Below are positions 1 through 13,900 of a DNA stretch of 64,000 bases, one piece after another. The translations under genes and the position numbers were made by a program. The notes beneath the pieces were generated by a model. The model ran no database searches. It saw nothing but the letters and a program-made list of their open reading frames with translations, and had not been told where the DNA came from. The DNA is from Siphonodentalium dalli. Its lineage: Eukaryota; Mollusca; Scaphopoda; Gadilida; Siphonodentaliidae. Every line of letters begins with the position of its first letter. The first letter of the stretch is position 1. Location of the stretch: contig CP136064.1 of NCBI GenBank assembly GCA_032622095.1, positions 176,468,247 to 176,532,246 on the forward strand, read 5' to 3'.

Positions 1-850
1 CTAAATTCAAATGAAAGTGTCAATGACACTGAAGCTCAACATGGAGAGGGGATAATGTCATACATTAAATGTTGAAGTAATATTGGAGGTCAACCCAGAG
101 AGCCATATGAAGTTTGGGATCAATAAGATGGGAATTGGTGATTATAGGGTGTGACGAAGATTTAGTCATGCAAGGAGCAAAATCCAAGTTGGCTGCCAGC
201 ATCTATATATGTTTATAATCCAAATATCATTCATATTTGATAGTTATGTAGCTCTATCTATCTATCTATCTACTTGATACTCCATCGCCCTCAATGTGCT
301 GAGGATTATGTGGAGGTCCAGGTGCTACCACGGCCGAGTAACTTTATAACCCTGTGGTAACTCCAGTAGCGTTCTTTAACGTGCACACACCGAGGCGTGA
401 ACACGGGTCAGCCATTAATGTCCGCGCCCGATCGGACAGCGTACTGCACCCACGACAACATACCTGGACAAGTGTTGTAATGGGGGGAAGTCGGCATTTT
501 TGCATTCGGATCTTTATTCAGTGATCTCGAATGAGACTTTTCAGCCTGACAAACTTGGTATCTGACCGAGTTCTGATTTTTGTCAGAATACTCGGACCAG
601 GTTGCGATCCCCGGTCCGATAGCACGAGAGACCAGTGCGCTACCTATCGGCCACCGACTTCTCATCTGGAGGTGATCCTAAACATGTCTATAAATTTTCC
701 AAATGTTTCTCCAATAAATGTGGGCTGCAGGGATTTAAATATGAATGAGAGTGTCAATGATACTGTAGCTCAACTTAGATTGAGGATAATAACATGTGTT
801 ACAGTCAATAGAGCGATTAGGAATGCGGAAAGTTTAATTAAATGTCTAAG
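1..850. repeat. Diverged interspersed repeat (family A), interrupted by a SINE
   Basis: Two blocks (about 1-240 and 662-850) match the repeat seen at 1370-2100, 5090-6176, 31660-32860 and 42640-42990. Shared phrases are AAAGTGTCAATGACACT, TAGCTCAACTT and the internal phrase CCAAGATGGCTGCC. The SINE at 256-661 separates the two blocks, so it inserted later. No protein is encoded. The family has internal subrepeats of roughly 150-200 bp. Its class is not recognised. Confidence 0.6.
256..661 (-). mobile_element. tRNA-derived SINE, minus strand
   Basis: Read on the minus strand, the head contains a pol III A-box-like TAGCGCACTGG and a B-box-like GGGGATCGCAACC. A body follows with GTGTGCACGTTAAAGAAC, a phrase like those conserved in molluscan and other invertebrate SINE core domains. 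The 3' end is a GATA microsatellite tail (plus strand 251-272, CTAT units). About 400 bp, which fits a composite tRNA-SINE. It lies inside an older family A repeat. The antisense open frame at 408-665 is a by-product and not a gene. The family name is not certain. Confidence 0.65.
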
Positions 851-1369
851 TAATACTAGATGTCAACACGAAGAAATATATACAAAGTAAAATCCAACAT
901 ATATATTTATTGATGTTCGCCAACGTGTGCACAGTGCACGGCCGGTAACGAGTTAACGAAGTTGTCCATTTTGTTTTGGTCATTCAAACTGAATCAATAC
1001 TGCGCCGTCTGAACGATGTTCAAGGCAATCGTAACGACGAGCTCGTGTGAGCTTATTCACACGACTGATTTTGCATTGGTTTAACTCGCTTGACATGGTG
1101 GTCAAGCTTCACTCTACTCTTGAAGTTTGCGTTGTATCCCCCCCACCCACCCCATGATTGGGAGATGATTATAACAATTGTAACACTATAATATTCATCA
1201 TTTCATGTATTATTTGTTATATGACTGATAGTCTGCGAACGATATTTATCGCTACACTTCACGTTTGTCCATTAAAGTTTACTTTTAACATCATGCATTC
1301 GTTGTACTTTTATTCCATAAATACTTTATGTTCGTTCGAGCTGCAAGCAAGTTAGAACATAAGGCTGGT

Positions 1370-2100
1370 AGCCATGTTTCTCAATTAATTTTTTTTATGG
1401 CACCCATCTAGAGGTCACCCCGAAGATCCATATGCAATTTGGTGATAATCGGATGATGGATGTGGTCTGTAGGGTATGCCGAAGGATTTAGTCACGCAGA
1501 GAGTCAAATCCAAGATGGCCACTGGCAGCCATGTTTTTCAACAAATTTTGATCAATATAGGAAGCTCCAATCTAGAGGTCATTCCGAAGATCCATTTGAA
1601 ATTTGGTGATATGAGGGATATGGTATGTAGGGTGTGCCAAAGGATTTAGTCATTCAAAGAGTAAAATCCAAGATGGCTGCCGGCAGCCATGTTTTTCATA
1701 AAAATCGTTCAAATTTGGTAGCTTCAATCTACAGGTGATAACAATCGTGCCTGCAAAATTTAAAAAAATGATCCAGCCATAAATACGGGCTGTAGGGCAT
1801 GCCGATGGAATCAAATTATAAATCAAAATTCGGAAAAATTTGAAAATCCCATCTATAGGTCACCCTGAAGCTACCTATGAAGTTTGGTGAAGATCGGATA
1901 AGGGAATGCGGCCTATAGGGCATGCCAAAGAAAATTGTTGACGCACGCACGCCAACCCATGGGAATAGCTCAAACTTTACGTTGTAAAGTTGAGCTAAAA
2001 AAGGGGCATAAATAAATCGAACTCGTCACGTTTTTCAATGAAATTAGGAAAAAATTTGATAGCTCCAATTTAGAAAATTCATATGAAGTTTGGGATGAAT
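1370..2100. repeat. Family A interspersed repeat
   Basis: Several diverged units repeat the order 'aggtcac...gaagatccatatg...ttggtgat...gtctgtagggtgtgcc...aggatttagtcatgc...aagatggctgcc...agccatgttttt'. The block ends near 1960-2000 with a small inverted motif around AGCTCAAACTTTACG. No coding capacity is visible. Confidence 0.6.
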
Positions 2101-3429
2101 AGGATAAACTAGAAGTAACCCCGTAGACGTACATGAAAATATGCTAATGGAAAAGGATTGAGTCCTAGCTCCAACACTTTTGGGCATATGCAAATTGTTA
2201 AAACTGGCAAAACTATATCAGACAACCATACAATTGTAACATGAAAAGTTATCAAGTGTTTTTATTACAGTTTCACAACTTAATCACAAGATTGTGAAAT
2301 TCTCCCTGATGCTGGTGATGCATGAAGTCTATCAGTCAGCTGTATACCCTTTCTATACTAAATAAATTCTCCCACTCAGTTATAAAACTATACATTGGAA
2401 TGGACTACTATTCATTTGGAGGATGGTTAAGGATATATGAGCAGACAACAGCCAGATGAAACAACTTTGTTGAACTTATGATCTAACATTTCCTAAGGGA
2501 GCTAATCATTAATGAGTATTTTGTATAGAAAGGGTTCATAATTTGTCAGTCATTGGTGTGGCCAAACCATCCAGCCTTACCCAGAACTTTGCTGATGATA
2601 ATGTAAGTGATTAAGGTGTTTCTAAATTATAACAACTTTCTAGCTATATCTGTGACAGATTCAATCTAACATATACCACATGGTTGTCATACTTAAAACA
2701 GAATAAATACAGTGAAAGTAACCATTGATGCCAAATTAATTATATACATGAACTTTGCAAAATGTTGACTAATTTGATGACATTTTATTTTGCAATTTCT
2801 GGCAACAGAAAACTACCAGAGAATTAAGTATGCTGTAATATGGACTATTGTTTATTCTAATAAAATGTCACTGTAGTATACAGTAGATGAGTTTTGATGT
2901 TGTGATGTCATTTGCTAACAAATCAGTCACGCATGTGGTCAGAGTCATAAACTCTATTTAATATAATTACCATGTTGATACCTGCGGTTCTTTTGAGTAT
3001 GCATGTGTATTCAGCATGCACCCTCAACTCAAATTAATTCATTTGAAGCATATTTTCCATTGAATGAAGTGGAAGCCATCTAATATATAGTTGTCCGATT
3101 TGTGTACAACACCCCTTTAATAGCAATGGTGATAACGTTTAATACAAGTTACTAAAATAAGAATTAATTGAGCCTCGATTTAATTAAGTCATAAGAACAA
3201 TTTAAATTCATGTATTAACTAATGGATAAATTCTGATCAGACTGTAGTAATGTATATGGTTCTATCATAGTGAATATCCAGGTATAATTTGGAACGATCA
3301 TTGTGTTGTTTGTGCATGGAGTAAGTCGCTCAATTAATCGCACACAGTGTGTTGATTCAGTACATGTGGAACCCACTTACTGTATATGTGCAGTAGAGGA
3401 GCTTTATTGGTGTATCACTGTTCTCTCAC
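2101..3429. other. Intron or 3' flank of the beta-subunit gene, no gene seen
   Basis: AT-rich sequence downstream (in the minus-strand sense) of the last visible beta-subunit exon. I looked for the missing C-terminal exons (a YYP...PLVAV...CRAWA-like end) and saw none, so they probably lie before base 1. The only structure noted is the degraded TTAA-type element at 2347-2534. Confidence 0.5.
2347..2534. mobile_element. Degraded CCCTTTCT...AGAAAGGG foldback element
   Basis: The ends CCCTTTCTATACTAAATAAA and TTGTATAGAAAGGG are inverted repeats of the family also found at 21329-21551, 44140-44390 and, truncated, at 19065. The shared internal phrase is TATACATTGGAATGG. The flanks are no longer clean TTAA, so this is an older copy. 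Confidence 0.55.
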
Positions 3430-3632
3430 CTTATTGAGCTTCAAAAGAATACACGGCTGCCCATCAGCATAACCAAACCCTGTCTGTTTGACACACTCAT
3501 TTGATCCTGTATCACCAAGTTCAAAAGTCAAGTCAAAACGACACACTTTACTGAAATCTTTGGGATCTCTTTTATCTTTTTCAGCATTACAATCCATGAA
3601 GTTTTCTCCCTGCTGATTTTCATTTTCATAAA
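3430..3632 (-). CDS. ATP1B: Beta-subunit coding exon 4
   Basis: The acceptor TTTTTTCAG precedes TTTATGAAAATG and the donor is AAG|GTGAGAG. It encodes YENENQQGENFMDC through GYADGQPCILLKLNK. The cysteine pairs match the first two conserved ectodomain disulfides, and GxPCxxxKLN is a hallmark of the family. The exon ends in phase 0. It joins exon 3 through a split codon (T|TT, Phe). Confidence 0.93.
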
Positions 3633-4922
3633 CTGAAAAAATGTATATAAATGAAACATTTTATCTTTCAGTCAAAACTATCTATAAATAGTTATCCATC
3701 CAAATATCCACCAAAAAAAATATCTCTTACATTATATTCTGCTGGTATATCAATGGAAAGAATAGCAATTAAATCATTAGACCATAATTTTTGGTTTGAA
3801 TGCATATTTGAACAAGGGTAGATCTATGATCCATTGAGTGAGATACTAGTAATAATTTGTGTTGGAGAATTAATAAAGGTTTGTATTTAATTGCGGTATA
3901 TGGAAAGATTTCATAGAAAGAATAAACTTTTGACTTTGCGAAGCAACAATATAGGTTTGTAGGATTTTAAATAAGAATCCATTGTCTGTCAGGCATCTGA
4001 TTAGTGATTCTATCAATCTTATTATATTCAAACAATTCAGACTTTATACTATTCTAATACTACCAGTAGTTAGTTGGTAATAACACAAAATATTTAAAGC
4101 CACATGTATTGTATGAACTCCTGATTGAATTTTCTTCCAGATTATGGCAGGATCAATGAAAAGAAAAAGCTCCAAATGAAAACATAAATAAAAATAAATT
4201 GTTTCTGGGCTAAAACTGCACCAAATTTAAAGATGCATAATCCGATTAAGCGCCCCTCAATTACTATTTATTTGGATTTGGGGGTAATAAATATTTAATT
4301 CGAGTCGAGGAACCCACCTATCAAAGCTCATACGTGTTGTTATTAGATATCGGTTTTTTAAATCTATTATTTGTCACCATCAGGAATTAAAAGTGGCCCA
4401 GTAAACAGTCGACGAACTGCCAATCCTTGACCAAATTGCGGATGAAGATGGATAACTCTAAATTCAACAGGCTTTCTTTTGATAATATGGCCAAATTTCG
4501 TTGAACAACATGTTGATAAATTACACGTTTCGGGCAATTGTATACTATAGTTGACAGTCGTTAGCATTATTTTTGGGCAATTAATCGATTCTGATAACTG
4601 AAGAAGCATTTCGAGAAATGTTGTTTTAATAGCATTTATATCAATATACGACAATACGAAACTAACAACAGTCCATGAAATCTAATAGATGTGAATTCTT
4701 GACCAATATACTTGGCGCCTAATATACTGACATCACATCTTGTATTCTTTCAATAAATAAATATTTGTAGTGAATTTCAATGTGGTACCCCACTGATTAT
4801 CTCATAAAAAGTACAATAAGCCCCTCCCCCCACCTGCCCAAAAAATTACCCCCTCTTTTTTGTATCTTCTGCCACCACTGTACATTTCTTTTTAATATTC
4901 ATAGTATAACTATTATTTATAT

Positions 4923-4955
<33 letters not shown>

Positions 4956-7900
4956 GCGGACTCGCATCCTGAGGCCTCGCGGGACGTGCTATTTCAACAC
5001 CACACAATGTACACGTTCTGTTTAGTGTAAGCTAAATGAATATCTACTGAACTACCAATGCAGTAACTGACCTGATTGTCTCATCCCTGCGGGGCCCCAC
5101 TGTAGCTCAACTTTGGAAGGAGTTTATTTTTTTCTGAGCAATGAATAGAATGATAAAGAAGAAGGAAAGCCAAAAAGTTACAGTAAAGGTCTTGTATTGT
5201 GTAGATAAAATTATTTTCATTTCACCAATAAATATGGATGTGCAGATGGATTCAAATTTGCAATCCAAGATGACTGCTGGCAGCCACTTTTTTCAAAAAA
5301 TTTTGGTCAAAATAGAGGCTCCCATCCAAAGGTCATCCCTGATGATCCATATGAATTTTGGTGATCATCAGATGAGAGATGTGGTCTGTTGGGTGTGCCA
5401 AATGATTTAGTAATGCAAAGAGTAAAATCCAACATGGCTGCCAGATGCCATGTTTTTTATCGAAATTTTTTCAAATTCGATGGCTGCCATCCGGAGGTAA
5501 TCCAAAACATGCCTGCAAATTATTTGACATATTTTGGAAAAAATTGATGGCTGCCATCTAGAGGTCACTACGAAGATCCATATGAAGGTTGGTGATCGGA
5601 TGAGATTTGTGACCTGTAGTGTGTTCCAAAGGATTTAGTCATACCAATGAGTATCATCCAAGATGGCTGCTGGCGGCAATGTTTTTTAAAGAAATTTTGA
5701 AATTTTTTATGGCTCCCATCTAGTGTTCACACAAAAGATCCATATGATCGATGAGTGAGTTGGTCTGTAGGGTGTGCCAAAGGATTTAGTCATGCAAAGA
5801 GTAAATCTAAAATCTAATGGCAAAGAGCCATCCAAGATGGCTGCCGACGGCCATGTTTATCATTGAAAATTGTACAAATTTAATGGCTCCCATCTAGGTG
5901 ATCCTAAACATCCCTGCAAATTTAAAAAACAATTCTCCAATAAATGCCGGCTGCAGGCTGTGCCGATAGATTCAAATTTGAAATCCAAGATGGCTGCTGG
6001 CGACCATGTTTTTTGACAAATTTCTGAACAAATTGACGGCTCCCATCTATAGGTCATCCCGAAGATCCATATGAAGATTGGTGATGATCGAATGAGAGAT
6101 GTGGTCTGTACAGTGAGCCAAAGGAAATTGTTGATGGACGTACAGATGCAAAAAATTGTGACGCCCCCCCCCCCCCTAATTTTGTTCATCATTTTGTGTA
6201 TATTTCTATTTAATATTTATCAATGATCCATCCAAACTTATTGTATATCTGTACTTTAGTTTTGCATATAACATAACGTTACCATCATTGGTATCAGTTT
6301 TCAATTTCGACGGTATGAGAGCTTGTTCATAATTGGTACAGAGTTATCTCTCCCAATTTTACATTGAAAGCGCCCTGTAACAACGTCTATTAAAGAATTA
6401 TAACCATTATTCTGTTGGATGGTGCACGCCACATTGAAGAGGCCCATCTACAAAGAGTGTACATGTGGTGCTGAAATTTTAACAGTTTCCTTGCTCTTGT
6501 TGGTGGCATTATGAAAAATTGTCAGTACATTTTATTCTACCTGCCGATTTTAAATTGATGTTTTTGTTGCAAACATTTATTTGTCTACAACTTAATATAC
6601 TAGTAGATATTCAGTGTTGATTGATGGTCAGACTGAGATTTGTTCCCAGCAGCTATAGGTGAATCCATTCCCCAACCCCTGGTGGAAACCCTAACTGCAT
6701 GAACGCCTGCATACTCACATTTTAAATATGCTTCAATATTGTCAGAATATAAACTGTAAGATGAGGTATCACCCTTGACAAAGCGAATCAATGTGGAATG
6801 CACATCTGGTTGTGGACGGAAGGCAAAGCCTGGAATAAAGGGAATCACAGAATTAATTCTCATCTGTCCAATATGAATACATAGACAAATTTGTGTGCCA
6901 AAGTCCTCAGGCAACAAAGTAAGGCTGGAATGTTTAATGTATTAAAGCTCTACTCCAAAATCAGTCCAATAACAGATTCACTTAGAAGGCTAAATCTTTC
7001 AGTACATTAGTTGCATAAAGCCGACAGAAAATTTCTAGACGACACTTTCATAACTCGATGAACAATAATCTACTAAATATAAATATAGAAAATGCTTGTT
7101 AACCCTTTGAGTGCCAAGTCCGATTTTTGTATCAACCCATATACCCTGTGCCAATGCATTCTCTTATATATGCGAGTCGACCATAGGTCGCCTCGCATAT
7201 ATAAAAGAATGCATTGGCCTAACAATTGTTTTTTTTTTTTACAATTTTTTACAATTTTAATAATTTATTCTTATATTCTTTAACAGACTTATTAGGTAGG
7301 TTTAGGGCCGATGAGATCGCCCCTGGCACTCAAAGGGTTAATAGTCCATGTTTTATATGCATTGTATACATGTATATATAAAAAAATGCCCTTTTCTCTT
7401 GTCTCTTTCAACAATGATCATTATGGAATTATTCAAAAGTAGAAATTTTAAACAATAAAGTATGTAAAAATTCAGGGCCCCAATCAAATCATAGCTGCTC
7501 AGAGGCAACATTCAATTGGTCATTATCTAACATTTGTTTGTTTTTTTCGGTAAAAACGTAGTCAGGTTCTGAATTGGGTTTTTGGGTAGCCATGTTTGCA
7601 GAAATTGGGACAAGACTAACATGGGTCAACAAATGGGATAACAAAGGGATAAAAACATACTCGGTTCCACCGGTACATGTACAAGGCATGATTTAAAGTT
7701 ACGTGTTCAGAACAGAATAGCAAATAATCATGCCATAATAAATGATTTTCACAAATTGTATATCCAAATATAGGCAGAAAACAGCGTCTTATGAATTAAT
7801 TACATGTGATGGAGAGTTGATGTGGTTGGCATTTTCTACAATATAATAGTTTATCACTACATACTTCCAGTGGAGATAGTGTTTTGATACTAACCTATCG

Positions 7901-10900
7901 GTGATGAACACTAAATAAAGTTCACAACATGTCTTTAAACATGGTTTACCTGGTGTGTCTTTGATGATACTGTCTCTGCCCTTATATGCAGGAGTGTTCC
8001 AATCAAGTGTCCAGTAGAATATAGCGAGACCAGCTGCTAATGATGCCAGCAGGAAGAAGTAAAACACAGAGTAGTATATACCCAAAAATACTGGAAGAGA
8101 GAAAACAATTAAATATTATTGTGGGGATTTACCTATTCAAAAATCTGAATTGATCTACATGCAGTATGCAGAGGTTTGTCTTTGCATATTAAACTGAGAC
8201 ATTATGAGACACATCAGTGAAAAAATGAGGAAAAAACATAAGAAAGCAGTGACCATCAAATATATTGACTAGACCTTTTTGAAACAAAATTATTTTTACC
8301 AGGTGTACATATGTGTGAAGTAGGGATGTCAAAGTGGTGTGAAGTATTGTCATCACTGCAACGTTTACATGTAATTAGCATTAGTCGTTCTTATAGCTCT
8401 TATAAATATGCAATGAGAAGCTATCATTGGTAGATTTTTCTCATTATGTGACAAATAATTGTTAAGCTTTAATAGATATATCTAATAATGTTTCAGGAGG
8501 AAAACTACATGTATGGGCAGCTGTTTGGTTGGAAAATACGTCAAATAAAAATTAATAGTGGATTGTTTAACTAATTGCATCGATTCAATATAGGTATATT
8601 CCATTTTAATGGCAATCTTTTCTAAATCAATATATTATTTCCCAACCAATGGTGTTCATTTCCAAACCAATAGTCTTTCTTATATTCAATATGAGACAAT
8701 TTCATTCTAATATATATTGCTTTCTAATCAATGTTGAAAACGCAGAATTAATGTTCTATTTCAATTCAGTAGTACTCATATTCAAACCAATATGTAAAAA
8801 CAAATTCTAAGACAGCAATTATACATTCTAATACAGCGATCATGCATTTAATAAACAACAATTTTGCTTTAATAGCATTTCTATCTATATACAATAAAAA
8901 ACTAATTTTAACAGCATTCCATGAAAATCTAATGGATGTGAATTCTTGACCAATATACGTGCAATTTATTTTAATAGACATCCCTAGAAGGCGCTTTCAA
9001 TGTAAAATAGGGAGAGATAACTAAATACCAATTATGAACAAGCTCTCACAGCGTCAAAATTGCAAACTGATGCCAATGATGGCAGAGAGGGGTCCATGAA
9101 AAATCACCCGAGGGAAGATTCGGCTGGTTTATTAGTTTTATGATGTTTTGTCGTTTTGTTTTGTATTTTTTGTTTTTTTTAACACTTTTTATGAGATTAT
9201 TTTATGTTTATAATAAAGTAAGTTTATTTGAATGTTTTTTTATGAATTATGTAGACATATTTTCGTATAATATTTTTTTTCACATGAACAAATCCAAGTT
9301 ATTACTCTTATGTTTTGTGGAAAAAAAATTTAAATAGATTTTATAAGGATAAAGCATTATTACTTATACATTGTGTGGTAAATCCAAATATCTCGTTCGA
9401 GCATTTTATAAGAAATTGCTATTAATAAGCATGCAATGCGAATAATTATAATGTTTGATCGGGCGTTCATTTTTTCACACTCAGTTCAAGTTGACACTAA
9501 GTGTGTTTGCATAACTGGTGGTGGAGTATACAGAATCATACAGGATGCTGATGTGATATCAGTGAGAAATACTTGCTGTTTGTTTATGTGTCTCTGAATG
9601 GTGTATATTTGAACAATGTTTGAATGAACAACCACATAGAAGGTAAATACATTTTTCATGGATAATAAAAACTATATTAAGAAACGCTCTTTATTCATGT
9701 CTTATCACATAAATAAAATTAAGATGATAAGAAACGCTCTTTATACATGTACATCGTCAATATTTCACTTGAACAAAAACGGAACTTCACAATGACAATT
9801 TCGTTGGAATTCCATCGAGGTAGTAACCAAGATTTACATAATGGACAAGCAAAGAAAAGAAACGCCAGGACAGCCAGAAGAATTAACTGCGATTTTTATA
9901 ATAAAGAAATAAATAACATTACTATTCTATTGATGTCATTATTATAAACTATTTTTAATGTTTCATAATAAACTAAGGGTTTTTGATCATTTCTGTAGAT
10001 GTAATTCATGATTTTAATGTTTAATTATGTGTTTTCAAATAAAGAATAAATGTCAATTTCATTCAGTTAAAAATTTAAATATTGCTATGCTTGTATTGTC
10101 CGTTACACCTATCAGCTTCAGTAAATATTTTTCATAATTGTTATTATATTATTCGTCTAACAAAATGTGTTATTACTACAATTAAGTTAATCAAGACCCT
10201 AAATTGTAAATAATCCCACAATCACTTCAATTAGTTGTTATTGTTACAACTAAATGTTCTTTCAATAAGACAAAAACAAAGCTGCCAAGAAGCCACAATC
10301 ACTGCACTAATTTACTGGATCAATAGACTAGCTGGTTGGAGTGGGCTATCGCCCTCCTGATTTTCATAAATTCTTCCCCAAATTTGAAGAATATATTAAT
10401 GAAAAGAAATTTATCAGAGATGAAACAATAATTCTTGGTGACTTTAATGTTGATGTATCAGCCAAGAGATTGAACACACTTAAGCAGGGTCTTAATTCAT
10501 TCAAATTAATTTCGGGTTTGACTCAGCTCATCAAATTCCCTACGAGACTAACAAGTAATTCTTCTACTATAATTGACCTTATTCTAACCACAGATCAAGG
10601 TAAATATGCTCATTCAGGAGTTCTTGACATAGGAATTAGTTACCATAAAGTAACATATGCTGTTCGTAAAAAGTTAAAACAGCAAGTTGGCAAACATAAT
10701 GAAATGAGATTTAGATCTATGAAGAATTATTCCTTCGAAGCTTTTCATGAAACCTTAAATAAGTTGGACTGGACTAAAGTAATTTGCTGTGACGATGTGG
10801 AGAAGGCATGGATGTTGTTCAAATGTTTGTTTATTTCTGCTATCAATATTGTAGCTCCCTATGCTGAGGTAAGAGCTAAGGCCCGAACTGAGCCATGGAT

Positions 10901-13900
10901 GGATGGAGATATTTTGCAGAATATTCGAGATAGGGATAAAGCTCTTCAAAATTTCTGTCGGACTCAAAATGGTATATTCTATGAAACTTATAAATTTTTG
11001 AGAAATAAGATTCAGTACCAAATAAGGAAAGTTAAAGCCACTTATTTTACTAATAAATTAAAGATGAACAAAAATAATTCTAAAGCTCTATGGAAGTCTC
11101 TTAAAGACCTTGGTGCCCCATCAAAGAAGGGGTGTGGTAGTTCAGGGAATGTTTCACTTAAAATTGGGGATGATATTATTTCAGATAAGAAATTGGTCGG
11201 TAACGAATTTAATAAATTTTTTAGTAATGTGGCTGCTGAACTTGTTGACAAATTACCTGCAGCCAAAGGGAAATATGGTAGTGCGTTTATTCACAAATAT
11301 TATTCTGACAAAGGTGTAAAGCCTAATTCATTTAAACTTAGAGTAGTAGAGGAACAAGAAATTCTTGATATTCTGCTAAATATGGATCCATCCAAGGCTA
11401 CAGGGTTGGATCTGATACCAGCAAGGTTTCTTCGAGATGGCGCTTCAGTGATTTCTTCCCCCTTGACACACATTATAAATCTGACAATACACTACAGGAT
11501 CATTCCAAACGATTTTAAAGTTGCAAGAGTGGTTCCCATTTATAAGAAAAATGAAAAAACTTCACCCGGTAATTATAGACCGGTCTCCATCCTAAATCTG
11601 GCTTCCAAAATCCTGGAGAAAATTGTTTATAAACAAATGGAAGAATACCTAACACAGAATAATTTATTATATGAGCATCAATCGGGGTTTAGAGCTGGCT
11701 TCTCAACCGAATCTACCCTTATCTCTCTCACCGACTCTATTAGAAGGAACATGGATAAAGGATCGCTTACTGGAATGGTCTTTGACACTGTGAACCATAC
11801 TATCCTTTTGGACAAATTAAGTGCTCTAGGCAGTGATAATAACACCTTAACATGGTTCTCATCATATCTGTCAGACAGGACCCAAATTACTGACATAAGT
11901 GGAACACACTCACATGCTATGAATATCACGTGTGGTGTCCCTCAAGGGTCAATATTGGGACCTCTTCTGTTTTTATTATACGTGAACGATGCCGTTGCAG
12001 CCGTAAATTGCAAGTTACTACTGTATGCAGATGATTCAGCTTTGATAGTCTCGGGAAATGATTCAAAAGTGATAGCAGATCAGCTGAGTACTGAATTAAC
12101 ATCACTAAGCCACTGGCTAGTCGACAACAAATTGTCACTTCATTTAGGCCTAAAAAAAAAATACCTTTGTTTCCGCTAACGAGCTAAAAAAAATTAGGGT
12201 AGGTAGGTAGGCTTAACTTTTTTTTTTCAGTATCTTTAAAAATAACTGTATAATACTTGTCAATAACCCAAACTATGCACTTCTTAGCCCCAATCAGGTT
12301 AACCCAGATGACAGAGGAACTAGAAACTCCAATTCAATCTTACATATGCTTTAATATTTACATATATACTAGTCTATATACTAATATAGTCTTTGATAAT
12401 CCTAATATTTCCCATATGGTCTGGCGACAACTGGAGTCAGTCCAGCACCACTGTACTGTCACATATTGGAGTGACCGTCTTGTACCGATCTCTTAAGGAT
12501 GGCTTCACAACACCACCTTCTCCTCCGCATTCAGTGAAGGATGTAGGTATTTTTTGGGGACACCTGTTTTTGGGCAATGATATGCCGAAGGCACAAGCTG
12601 AAGGCCTGAGCGGAGGAATGTTTGGGAAGGGTGACCCCCCTGATGATGGTGGGGGTTCGCCCCCCTGGACAATTTTTGAAAATCCATTGTATTTAGAGCT
12701 AATCTAAGGCTCTTTGGCTCAGTATTTTGAATTTTACTGAGAGGTCAATTTGATCAAGTTTCTCAAGCATAACTTTGGAACTTTTTATATATGTATGGAT
12801 TGGAAATGCTTGTGAGTTATTGTCAGATATCTTTTGGTTCAATGGATTATGCTTATTCTGCTTGAAATGAGACTTGCCATTATCACTCTAATTCATAAAT
12901 AGGCTATTTTATAAAATTCAAGTGAGACACATACCGTACATAATATACTACATGTAGTACAGAAATAATGTACATGTATTAAGGTAGTAATGAATATATA
13001 TGATACTAATCTCTATGTCAAATTTTCATTTGGGATTATGAGATCCCACTTGATAACCAGGTTGATTTGATCAAATTGTTAATGTTCATGTGCTGTAATT
13101 GATTGAAATACTGAAGTCTGAACGCTGAATGATAACATACCTGAACTCAAATTATTTGAAGTTTTCACAGATGAAAGCTAGATAAAGCCAAACATACTTT
13201 ACAGTATGGTTCCAACTGTTAAACTAAAAATCTTTTTGTAAACTTAAATTTCTTATGTCAATATATATAAATATATAAATGTTTTGCATCTTGTTATGAT
13301 ATGAATTGGGACATAAATAAAAAAAAAAAAAATTTAAATAATTTGTTTTTTTGGTCCAATTTTTGTTGTTTTTGCAATGGCAATAAAAAGTTTAGGGTCG
13401 GGGGTCTAAAATAGGGTCGGTCGGGTTAGCGGAAACAAACGTATTTTTTGTTTAGGCCTTAGGCAAAACAGAATCCATCTTATTTGGCTCCAAACGCAAA
13501 TTAATAAATGTCCCGAACTTGCAATCTGCTGCAATGGTATCAATATTCAGTCCGTCAAGGAGGTGAAATATCTGGGTGCCTGTCTCGATGAAAGTCTCAC
13601 TGGGGAACAAATGGCCAAACAGGTACTAAATAAAGTAACTGCTCGTCGTCTCAAATTTTTATATAGAAAGGCTGACTTTCTAACCCCTTTCACAAAGAAA
13701 CTACTTGCTAACTCATTAATTCAATGCCACCTCGATTATGCATCCTCTATTTGGTATAGCTCTTTGATTAAAACTACCAAAAATAAACTACAAATATTTC
13801 AAAACAAATTAATCCGGTTTGTTCTGAGCTTGGATAGATTTTCACATATAGGTTATGAAGAGTTTAAAACCATTAAATGGCTTCCGGTTGAATCCAGAGT

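Larger units (their letters stand above)
3633..6718. other. Beta-subunit intron 3, filled with repeats
   Basis: No exon is seen. It holds a fragment of the element family of 27313-28374 (about 4215-4770), a 30-nt C run (4924-4953), a family A repeat (5090-6176), a 13-nt C run (6164-6176) and, at 6280-6375, a segment that recurs inverted at about 8985-9080. Confidence 0.6.
6830..7949. other. Beta-subunit intron 2
   Basis: Holds the TTAA-flanked element at 7103-7337 and an unexplained minus-strand open frame at 7489-7689. Nothing else stands out. Confidence 0.55.

Noticed and set aside
596-660. A true tRNA gene
   Set aside because: Pol III box-like motifs are present, but the region continues into a SINE body and I could not fold a cloverleaf.
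408-665. 85-codon minus-strand open frame as a gene
   Set aside because: It coincides with the SINE body and head, including the pol III boxes.
1-3429. C-terminal exons of the beta subunit
   Set aside because: No stretch with the expected cysteine and aromatic pattern was found; they likely lie outside the window.
4367-4654. 95-codon minus-strand frame
   Set aside because: Lies in a dispersed repeat related to 27313-28374 and is broken in that copy.
4780-5025. Open frame with a proline run
   Set aside because: The run is the 30-nt C tract; no family resemblance.
11678-12138. Antisense open frames over the LINE
   Set aside because: Shadows of the LINE coding frame on the other strand.
12393-12707. 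104-codon frame with proline/glycine-rich end
   Set aside because: Inside the PIF/Harbinger-like element; no transposase motif, and it looks like a common non-coding repeat.
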